Source of the DNA: Anaerolineaceae bacterium
GTDB taxonomy: Bacteria > Chloroflexota > Anaerolineae > Anaerolineales > Anaerolineaceae
Length of the DNA: 64,000 nucleotides
Direction of reading: 5' to 3'
Assembly: GCA_020845515.1 (NCBI GenBank)
Contig: JADLFQ010000076.1
Span: 1 to 64,000 of the forward strand
Part shown: piece after piece, positions 8,168-14,803 of the stretch
Numbering within the stretch: the first letter of the stretch is position 1
Layout of the letters: each line of letters begins with the position of its first letter
Position numbers and translations under genes: made by a program
Notes under the pieces: model-generated
What the model was told of the DNA's origin: nothing
The model's database searches: none
The model's input: only the letters and a program-made list of their open reading frames with translations

Positions 8168-8812
8168 TCAGGGTGTGCTCCGCGTCTCAGCCAGCGCGCG
8201 CAGCAGGGGCATTGCCGCCTGTACTGCTCTGGCGCGATGGCTGAGCTGATTCTTCTGCGCCGTGCTTAGCTCGGCCATGGTCAAGCCCAATTCTGGCAGA
8301 AGGAAGATGGGGTCATAACCGAAACCGCCGCTTCCGCGCTCTTCGGGAATGACTTCCCCCGGACAGCGGCCCGCAGCAAACTCCAGACGTCCATCCGGGT
8401 GTGCCAGCGCCAGTGTGCAGTGGAACGCCGCCCGCCAGGGGCGCGGAAAGGCTGCCACCTTGTGCAGCAGCCGGGCGCGGCGGCGTGCGTCACCGCCACA
8501 GAGAGGGTTAAGCCAGGGCTCCTCCCCCACCGGCGGCGCATAACGCGCTGAATATAAGCCCGGCTCCCCATTCAGCGCCTCAACTTCCAGACCGGAGTCG
8601 TCCGCCAGCGCCGGAATGCCGGCGGCGCTGCAAAAAGCCAGCGCCTTACGCGCCGCGTTTTCGGCGTAGGTCTGCCCGTCCTCAAGGACATCCAGATGAA
8701 TGCCGAGTTGTTCCGTGGTGAGGAGGGTAAGCGGGAGGCTGCAAGCCCCCAACAAACTCAGAAACTCGGCGGTCTTGCCGGGGTTTTGGGTGGCAATGAG
8801 CAAGGGTTTCAT
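8168..8812 (-). CDS. rdgB: XTP/dITP diphosphatase (RdgB/HAM1)
   Basis: This 214-residue cytoplasmic house-cleaning enzyme hydrolyses non-canonical purine triphosphates (XTP, dITP, ITP) to monophosphates and pyrophosphate. The family motifs are present in order: TQNPGK (residues 8-13), the catalytic ADDSGLEVEAL block (about 70-80) followed by GEPGLYSARYA (82-92), GFGYDPIF (163-170) and SHRARA (191-196). Length is normal for the family. It is divergent from yceD-rpoD, so the A+T-rich 115-bp gap (8813-8927) must hold both promoters. No clear ribosome site precedes its ATG. Confidence 0.95.
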   Translation of the reverse strand: MKPLLIATQNPGKTAEFLSLLGACSLPLTLLTTEQLGIHLDVLEDGQTYAENAARKALAFCSAAGIPALADDSGLEVEALNGEPGLYSARYAPPVGEEPWLNPLCGGDARRRARLLHKVAAFPRPWRAAFHCTLALAHPDGRLEFAAGRCPGEVIPEERGSGGFGYDPIFLLPELGLTMAELSTAQKNQLSHRARAVQAAMPLLRALAETRSTP

Positions 8813-8850
8813 GGATTATTCTTTATATTTATCATAATAATCATAATAAG

Positions 8851-8879
8851 TTGACTTCATGAATCAGCTATGCTATAAT
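8851..8879 (+). promoter_or_regulatory. near-consensus sigma-70 promoter of yceD-rpoD
   Basis: TTGACT (8851-8856), a 17-bp spacer and TATAAT (8874-8879) face the yceD-like gene, about 48 bases before its GTG start. The spacing and hexamers fit a strong vegetative promoter. Confidence 0.8.
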
Positions 8880-8927
8880 TTTGAAAATATTTTAAATTAT
8901 ACGAAATAGACCGGAATCTTACCACCT

Positions 8928-9410
8928 GTGAATAGCGCTCATTCACGCCAACCATTGCGGATTAACGTCGGTTTTCTCATCAACCAGCCGATTGGCGTCA
9001 GCCGGGATATGCAGTTCGATTTCCCGGAGCTGTGTCTCCAACCGGATTTAGACCTGCAGAATTTCAAGGGGTCTGTGCGCATCACGCGTACCCCGCAGGG
9101 TCTGTTAGTGCAGGGCAATTTCGATGCCACATTGAACTCGGAATGTGTCCGCTGTCTGGCAGAGTTCTTGCAGCCTTTATCGGTGGCATTTAGTGAACTA
9201 TATGCCTTCAAGTTTAAAGCAGTTACGGAATCCAACTTGATCCTGCCGGAAGATGGGAATATTGATCTCGGCCCACTGGTGCGTGAATATTTGCTGCTGG
9301 AAATGCCCCTTCGCCCGCTTTGTAAAGCGAACTGCAAAGGGTTGTGTGTAGTTTGCGGCGCGGATCTCAACGAAGGCCTATGCGAGCACAACAGCGCGCT
9401 GGCAGAATGA
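8928..9410 (+). CDS. YceD/DUF177 family protein
   Basis: This 160-residue DUF177 protein uses a GTG start at 8928. The family is usually coded next to rpmF and is linked to 23S rRNA or ribosome maturation. Visible features are a CVRC pair (C73, C76), the PLSVAFSELY strand typical of the family, then DLGPLVREYLLLEMPLRPLC and a C-terminal zinc-ribbon-like cluster (C132, C136, C140, C143, C152) with the DLNEG ending. There is no rpmF (L32) gene after it; instead rpoD begins 109 bases downstream, so here YceD may share a transcript with the main sigma factor. No good ribosome site is visible before the GTG. Confidence 0.88.
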   Translation: MNSAHSRQPLRINVGFLINQPIGVSRDMQFDFPELCLQPDLDLQNFKGSVRITRTPQGLLVQGNFDATLNSECVRCLAEFLQPLSVAFSELYAFKFKAVTESNLILPEDGNIDLGPLVREYLLLEMPLRPLCKANCKGLCVVCGADLNEGLCEHNSALAE

Positions 9411-9519
9411 GTTGGCTGCAAAGGTTTTGAAACCGGCGCATGGGAAATGGAAAGCGGCACAGGGGGATCAACATCAATGGTTATGCCCTTCGGGGGCAAA
9501 TTGAAAGAAGGAGGCATCC

Positions 9520-10695
9520 TTGGCTAATCCGGGCAGAAACCGGCGCAATACTGAGATTCTAGGCATGTTACTTGAAAAAGCCGACGTACAGGGCTATCTC
9601 ACTACAGATGACCTGATTGAGGTCTATCCTGATATCAGTAAAGATGTGGAGAGAATGGAAGCCATCATGGTTGCCTTACGACGCCATGGGATCGAGTTTG
9701 TTGAAGAAATGGACGAAGACGAGGATGAGGCGGATGGGCTTTCCCCGCGCGCGGGCGCCAGCCCTGCCGATCTGGCTACAATTTCCAGCGACGATACGAT
9801 TGGTTTGTATCTCAAGGAAATGGCGCGTGTCCCGCTGCTCTCGACCACCGAAGAGGTGGACCTGGCGCGGCGCATTGAAAAAGGAAACCGGGCGAAAAAG
9901 GAACTGGTTCGTCTGAACGGCAATAACAGCCCGCAGCACCGTCAGGAATTGGACGAGAAGGTTGACGATGGACAGGCAGCGCGCGAGCACCTGATCAAAG
10001 CCAACACCCGGCTGGTGGTCTCGATTGCCAAACGCTACATTGGCCGGGGCGTACCTTTTCTGGATTTGATCCAGGAGGGCAACCTGGGTCTGATGAAGGC
10101 TGTGGAAAAGTATGAATACCAGCGCGGCTTTCGCTTTTCCACTTATGCCACCTGGTGGATCCGGCAAACGATCACCCGCGCTATTGCCGATCAGGGGCGT
10201 ACGATCCGTGTTCCCGTGCACATGGTGGACCGCATCCGCCAGCTTTATAAAACCTCGCACGAGATGGAGCAAAAGCTTGGGCGGGGACCCACCACCGAAG
10301 AACTGGCGGAAGCCATCGGCGCTCCCAGTAATAAAGTGGACTGGATGCTGCGCGTCTCGTGGCTGCCGCTCTCACTGGAAAGTCCGATCAACGGCGATGA
10401 GGAGGAGGCGGAACTGGGCATGTTCATCGAGGACACCCAAACCCCCACCCCGATGCAGACGGCTTACAACAAACTGCTCACCGACAAAATTGGCGAGGTG
10501 CTGGAAAGCTTGCCGCCGCGCGAAGCGCGTATTTTGCGCCTGCGCTTTGGGTTGGAAGACGGCCGCAACTACACGCTGGAAGAGGTCGGCCTCAAGTTTG
10601 GGCTGACGCGCGAACGCATCCGCCAGATCGAAAGCAAAGCGTTGCGCCGCCTGCGCCACCCGCGCCGTGCACGCCAGTTACGAGAGTATCTCTAA
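9520..10695 (+). CDS. rpoD: primary sigma-70 factor RpoD/SigA
   Basis: This 391-residue principal sigma factor directs RNA polymerase to -35/-10 promoters. The TTG start at 9520 follows AAGGAGG by a short spacer. Residues 1-60 form region 1.1, followed by an acidic linker ([12 protein letters not shown]). Region 1.2 begins at [16 protein letters not shown]. Regions 2.1-2.4 include [35 protein letters not shown] and [11 protein letters not shown] (about 206-216). Region 3 includes VPVHMVDRI. Region 4.2 is the helix-turn-helix [20 protein letters not shown] (about 361-380). All hallmark blocks are intact, so this is the housekeeping factor rather than an ECF or stress type. Confidence 0.95.
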   Translation: MANPGRNRRNTEILGMLLEKADVQGYLTTDDLIEVYPDISKDVERMEAIMVALRRHGIEFVEEMDEDEDEADGLSPRAGASPADLATISSDDTIGLYLKEMARVPLLSTTEEVDLARRIEKGNRAKKELVRLNGNNSPQHRQELDEKVDDGQAAREHLIKANTRLVVSIAKRYIGRGVPFLDLIQEGNLGLMKAVEKYEYQRGFRFSTYATWWIRQTITRAIADQGRTIRVPVHMVDRIRQLYKTSHEMEQKLGRGPTTEELAEAIGAPSNKVDWMLRVSWLPLSLESPINGDEEEAELGMFIEDTQTPTPMQTAYNKLLTDKIGEVLESLPPREARILRLRFGLEDGRNYTLEEVGLKFGLTRERIRQIESKALRRLRHPRRARQLREYL

Positions 10696-10817
10696 CCGCA
10701 TATCTCCGGCGGAGGCCAGGCACGATCATACCTTGACGATAACAAGCGGCATTCTCGCGATCATCAGGCTTATACGAGCCTTGTTTGCTCAAGAACAGAG
10801 ACAGGAGAGGCGATTAA

Positions 10818-11135
10818 ATGGAGCGTTACGAATTTGCGGAACTATATTATTTCCGGGACAATGTGTGTATGCATTGCACCAATGCACAAGAATTGCAGGT
10901 TTTGTTCCCCCCGCTCAAAAAATTTTTCCCCGACATTGAATTTGAAGATGCCAAACTGCCCTCCGGCGAGACCTACTGGATGATGGGCCTCCGCCAGAAT
11001 TGGGACGGCCACGAGGGGGAAGCCCTGTGGTGGCTGCTCAGGCAGTTGTGTGCGCGCGGTTGGGAGCCGTTGACGCCCAACACCACCCACAGCGCGAATG
11101 TGGCTTATGTCTTCAAGCGCAGGGTCGAGGGGTAG
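10818..11135 (+). CDS. small conserved-looking hypothetical protein
   Basis: This 105-residue protein is not recognised. The ATG at 10818 follows AGGAGAGGCGATTAA. It is mixed alpha/beta with no signal or membrane segment. A CMHCTNA pair of cysteines near residues 17-20 and a Trp-rich stretch (WDGHEGEALWWLLRQLCARGWEPL) stand out. It lies 122 bases after rpoD. The 214 bases that follow it (11136-11349) hold no further gene. Confidence 0.6.
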   Translation: MERYEFAELYYFRDNVCMHCTNAQELQVLFPPLKKFFPDIEFEDAKLPSGETYWMMGLRQNWDGHEGEALWWLLRQLCARGWEPLTPNTTHSANVAYVFKRRVEG

Positions 11136-11349
11136 CCCCCTTCTTGACACCTCTCGAAAAACCACATCTTTTAAGAGAGGGCCCCCCCTGGTCCTATCTT
11201 CTCTGCAATGACTCCGATCTCTTTTCCCTTTGGCATTACAAACAAACACCTTCCCCCGCGCCCCTTGCCGCCGGGCGCCTGCCATCTGGATTAATCCCCC
11301 GGCAACGGCTATAATTCACCCATCCCCTTCAGGGAGAATTTGACCCCCG

Positions 11350-12621
11350 GTGAGTATAATGACCATTCCTGAACCGATTACCTGGATTTCCAACCCGCGT
11401 GCAGCAACCATCACCCACAGCCCGGCTGTGGAAAAATACTTTCCGCCCGGCATTGCCGAAAATGTGCGCGATTTCCATTCCGAAATCTCTGCGTACCGCG
11501 TCACGCCGCTCAAAAGTTTGGAGCGGCTGGCAGACCAGATTGGCCTCGATAAAATATGGGTTAAAGACGAAGCCAACCGCCTGAGTTTGGGCTCCTTCAA
11601 GGTGCTGGGCGGCTCCTATGCCATCCATCAGACCATTCTCAAGCGGCTCGGCAACCCGCCTGGCTTTACCTTTAGCGACCTGAGGAAACCGGAAGTGCGC
11701 GCAAAGGTGGGCGACTTGATTTTTGCCGCCGCCACGGATGGCAACCACGGGCGCGGTGTGGCTTGGGCGGCTACAAAATTGGGTTTTAAGTCAATCATCT
11801 ATGTGCATAAACATACCTCCGAAGCGCGCATCCAGGCGATTGCCCGCAATGGCGCCATTGTAAAGGTGGTGGAGGGTACCTATGATGATGCTGTGCGTCA
11901 GGTGAATGAAGATGCCCAAAGGAACGGCTGGCAGGTTGTCTCCGATACTTCGTGGGAGGGGTATGAGGAAATTCCGATATGGGTGATGCGAGGGTACACC
12001 ACCCTGTTTTCCGAAGTACAGCAGCAGCTTGTTGCCATGGGCAAGTTCTTCCCCACGCATATTTTCATGCAGGCTGGCGTTGGCACGCTGGCGGCTTCCG
12101 CTTTTGGTTATTACGCCAGTTTGTTCGCCCAGGCGCGGCCTAAAATGGTCGTGGTCGAGCCTGACAAGGCGGCCTGTCTGTTCCATTCAATGGAGGTGGG
12201 GGATGGAAAACCGCATTCCATCTCCGGCGAGTTGGATACAATCATGGCGGGGCTGGCATGCGGCGACCCCAACCCAATTGCCTGGGAGGTGCTGTACGAC
12301 TGCGCCGATGGCTTCATCAAATGCCCGGACTATGTCGCCGCCAAGGGGATGCGCGTAGGCGGCGTTCCCCTGCATGGCGACCCTTCGATCATTGCCGGTG
12401 AATCGGGCGCGGTAACGCTTGGCGCCCTTATGTTCATCATGGAGCTGGACCGCTATAAGTTCCTCCGTGAAGAGCTGGGGCTGGACGAGAACAGCCAGGT
12501 GTTGCTGGTTAATTCCGAACAAAATACGGATCCGGACGATTACCGTCGTGTGGTCTGGGATGGCGGCGACCAAATCCCAAGGATGTACCGCGTGTCCCGC
12601 AACCCCTTTGCGGAGGGGTAG
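11350..12621 (+). CDS. dpaL: diaminopropionate ammonia-lyase
   Basis: This 423-residue fold-type II PLP enzyme converts 2,3-diaminopropionate to pyruvate and ammonia. The PLP lysine is K84 in NRLSLGSFKVLGG. The phosphate-binding region and the TDGNHGRGVAWAA block (about residues 130-142) are intact, and the C-terminal half holds the family's QAGVGTLAASAFGYY and GGVPLHGDPSIIAGESGAV blocks. Length fits the family. I chose the GTG at 11350 because AGGGAG (11331-11336) sits closer to it than to the in-frame ATG at 11359. A TATAAT at 11310-11315 could be its -10 element. It stands alone as a transcription unit. Confidence 0.88.
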   Translation: MSIMTIPEPITWISNPRAATITHSPAVEKYFPPGIAENVRDFHSEISAYRVTPLKSLERLADQIGLDKIWVKDEANRLSLGSFKVLGGSYAIHQTILKRLGNPPGFTFSDLRKPEVRAKVGDLIFAAATDGNHGRGVAWAATKLGFKSIIYVHKHTSEARIQAIARNGAIVKVVEGTYDDAVRQVNEDAQRNGWQVVSDTSWEGYEEIPIWVMRGYTTLFSEVQQQLVAMGKFFPTHIFMQAGVGTLAASAFGYYASLFAQARPKMVVVEPDKAACLFHSMEVGDGKPHSISGELDTIMAGLACGDPNPIAWEVLYDCADGFIKCPDYVAAKGMRVGGVPLHGDPSIIAGESGAVTLGALMFIMELDRYKFLREELGLDENSQVLLVNSEQNTDPDDYRRVVWDGGDQIPRMYRVSRNPFAEG

Positions 12622-12678
12622 CCTCACCCGGGAACAATCTGCTGTAATATTGGGGGCGGACACAGGAAATTTTCCATC

Positions 12679-12706
12679 TTGACAATTTGAACAATTGTTC
12701 TATAAT
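12679..12706 (+). promoter_or_regulatory. promoter of the radical-SAM/AAA+ operon
   Basis: TTGACA (12679-12684), a 16-bp spacer and TATAAT (12701-12706) lie 57 bases before the ATG at 12763. The spacer contains the perfect palindrome GAACAATTGTTC, so a bound repressor would block both promoter elements. Confidence 0.75.
12689..12700. promoter_or_regulatory. GAAC-N4-GTTC box, LexA-type operator candidate
   Basis: GAACAATTGTTC is a perfect 12-bp palindrome matching the Gram-positive/green non-sulfur SOS box core GAAC-N4-GTTC. It lies between the -35 and -10 elements of the promoter at 12679-12706. Confidence 0.55.
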
Positions 12707-12715
12707 GGGTTATAA

Positions 12716-12727
12716 GAATAACCGTTC
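12716..12727. promoter_or_regulatory. second, imperfect GAAT-N4-GTTC box
   Basis: GAATAACCGTTC differs from GAAC-N4-GTTC at one position. It starts 27 bp after the first box and lies just downstream of the -10 element, where a second repressor dimer could bind. Confidence 0.35.
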
Positions 12728-12762
12728 TATTTTTAACTGCAATTTGTACACATGGATTCAAG

Positions 12763-13422
12763 ATGACTCAAGATGTTTGTACGCTTAAAGTGGCTGCCGC
12801 AGCCAGCGGGGTATCCTCGCTTGGGCCGGGTTTACGCGCGGCTGTGTGGGTGCAAGGCTGCCCTTTCCACTGCCCATCCTGCCTCGCACCGGATTGGATA
12901 CCGTTTGAAGGTGCGCCTTATGAGATCACGCCCTCCGGCCTGGCTGACATGCTGCTGGCAGACGACCGTATCAGCGGGCTGACGCTCTCCGGCGGAGAGC
13001 CCTTTGCACAAGCTGAAGGCCTGGCGCGGATGCTGCGCATTGCCCGCCGGCGACGGCGCGAGCTGAACGTGATCAGTTTCACCGGCTACCGCTATGAAAC
13101 CCTGGAAGACCATCCCCATTCCCCGTGGATTCATGCGCTTCTCAATCAGGTTGATGTCCTTATAGACGGGCCCTACATCGCACGGCTGAATAACGGTAAG
13201 GGCTTGCGCGGTTCCAGCAACCAGCGCATCCTGCACCTGACGAACCGCCTGCGGGATTTCGCCTTTGAAGACGAACCGCGCAGTATTGAGATCGTAATTG
13301 GCAATGGCGAATTGCTTGCTGTGGGCATCCCCCCCGGAAAAGCCCTGCAGTCACTGGAGAGCATCACCGGCGCAGGGATGAAGAGAGCGATGTTGAAGGC
13401 AGGTGTGCATGAGCGGGCATAA
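12763..13422 (+). CDS. radical-SAM activase-like protein (NrdG/PflA type)
   Basis: This 219-residue 4Fe-4S radical-SAM protein of the short activating-enzyme type carries the cluster motif CPFHCPSC (C33, C37, C40) and SAM motif SGGEP (77-80). Later blocks are NVISFTGYRYETLED and VDVLIDGPY. Activases of this size normally install a glycyl radical on a partner such as NrdD or PFL. No glycyl-radical enzyme is nearby, and the C-terminus (about 160-219) differs from NrdG. The ATG at 12763 lacks a strong ribosome site. The gene overlaps the coiled-coil gene by 14 bases, so its partner is probably in this operon. Confidence 0.85.
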   Translation: MTQDVCTLKVAAAASGVSSLGPGLRAAVWVQGCPFHCPSCLAPDWIPFEGAPYEITPSGLADMLLADDRISGLTLSGGEPFAQAEGLARMLRIARRRRRELNVISFTGYRYETLEDHPHSPWIHALLNQVDVLIDGPYIARLNNGKGLRGSSNQRILHLTNRLRDFAFEDEPRSIEIVIGNGELLAVGIPPGKALQSLESITGAGMKRAMLKAGVHERA

Positions 13423-14803
13423 GCGCACCACCGTTTCGATCAGCGAGGCGGAATACCGCAAGCTGCATGACGCCGAAATGAAGCTGCGCTTCATGGAAGA
13501 GCGGCTGCCCGAAGCGCTTGAAGAGGAAAGAAAGAAAGCGGACGCGGCGCTGCAAAAAACCCTGGAAGAAGCCGCTGCGCGTGAGAATGTGTTTCGCTCC
13601 GCCACCCGCGGGCTGCGCGAGGAGATTCGGTCGCTGGAATGGGCGACAAGCCAGGCAATTATGCAGCAAGCTGAGGAGGTCACCCAAACTCTGCACTCCT
13701 CGCAAGCTGCCGCCTGGGAGACGATGCAGGCCGTGCTGGCACAGGTTTCCCAACAATTTAAGGCGGAAATTGCCTACGAACACAGCCAGACTCAGGCTGC
13801 ATTTGGCTGGACGCGCGAACAATTTTCGGCGCTGGAGGATGACCACCAGCGTAAGATGGCGCTGGCGCTGGATTGGGCGCAGTCAGCCGCGGCTCTCGCC
13901 GCCTTTATTCAGGATCACTATCCTGCCTCGTTGGTTGATCCGCAAAGGCTGGATGCACTCGAAAATGAGCTGCGCCAGGTTTTTCTCAATTTGGAGCAGG
14001 AAATTCCAGAGAGCGCCATTTCGCTCGCCCAGCACACCTACTTTCAGTTCTCCCGCTGGCGCGTGGAGTTGGAAAATATCGCTCTGCAAACTGCCTGGAC
14101 TGCCCAGGCTGTACAACAGGGGCTGCAAGGTTTGCTCGCCTGGGCTCAGTCTGCCCGCTGGATCCCGGCACTCGACCATGAGGGCAACCCGCTCAATCTG
14201 ATGGTGGATGTGGATTACTGGACGCAGGGCAGGCTGAACTTGTTGACAGGAGAAATTCAAGACGCACTGGCTGCGGTTGAAGGGTCTGTGTACGGGTACA
14301 GCCAACCCGTGCTGAAAGATTTGCTGGAAACGGTCATTCCCGCGTGGCAGCAAGCGCTGGAGGACATCGTCTTTCAGGCACGTTTGTGCGTCATCAATTC
14401 TCAAATTCGCATCAATATTGCCGAGTTGATCCTGCACGCGCTGCATGCACAGGGTTTCCAGCCGGCACAGGGCAGTTACATTAACGACGACATGCGCGCA
14501 GGATACGAAGCGCACGCGTGCAGCCTGGACGGCAGCGAGGTTGTTGTGCAGGTCAATCCGCTTGATGACCGGCAAGGGCGCGCGGAAGTTCACCTGATTT
14601 CACTGGATCGGGAGCTGCGCACCGAACACGAATTGAGGCAGCGCGCCCGCGAGGTGAGCGAATCGTTGTCAGCGTTTGGTTTGGGTGTTGGCGAAACCGC
14701 CTCCCGGGGCGAATATGCACAAGCCGAAAAGTTTGTGACCACGAGCATCGCCGAAGCCAAACCTGTTTACGCCGCACTGCGGGGGGGCCATGTCCACCCA
14801 TAG
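13409..14803 (+). CDS. coiled-coil protein of the AAA+ operon
   Basis: This 464-residue protein is of unknown family. ATG 13409 is chosen over GTG 13403 because AAGGCAGG lies just ahead. The start overlaps the radical-SAM gene by 14 bases. The N-terminal ~140 residues are a long Glu/Lys/Ala-rich coiled coil beginning MSGHKRTTVSISEAEYRKLHDAE, where the first 12 residues look like a beta strand plus short recognition helix. The middle (about 150-330) is helical with many Gln and Trp residues. The C-terminus (about 350-440) is a small alpha/beta domain with GSYINDDMRAGYEAHACSLD and VVVQVNPLDDR strands. It may be a scaffold or substrate linking the activase and the ATPase. Confidence 0.7.
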   Translation: MSGHKRTTVSISEAEYRKLHDAEMKLRFMEERLPEALEEERKKADAALQKTLEEAAARENVFRSATRGLREEIRSLEWATSQAIMQQAEEVTQTLHSSQAAAWETMQAVLAQVSQQFKAEIAYEHSQTQAAFGWTREQFSALEDDHQRKMALALDWAQSAAALAAFIQDHYPASLVDPQRLDALENELRQVFLNLEQEIPESAISLAQHTYFQFSRWRVELENIALQTAWTAQAVQQGLQGLLAWAQSARWIPALDHEGNPLNLMVDVDYWTQGRLNLLTGEIQDALAAVEGSVYGYSQPVLKDLLETVIPAWQQALEDIVFQARLCVINSQIRINIAELILHALHAQGFQPAQGSYINDDMRAGYEAHACSLDGSEVVVQVNPLDDRQGRAEVHLISLDRELRTEHELRQRAREVSESLSAFGLGVGETASRGEYAQAEKFVTTSIAEAKPVYAALRGGHVHP

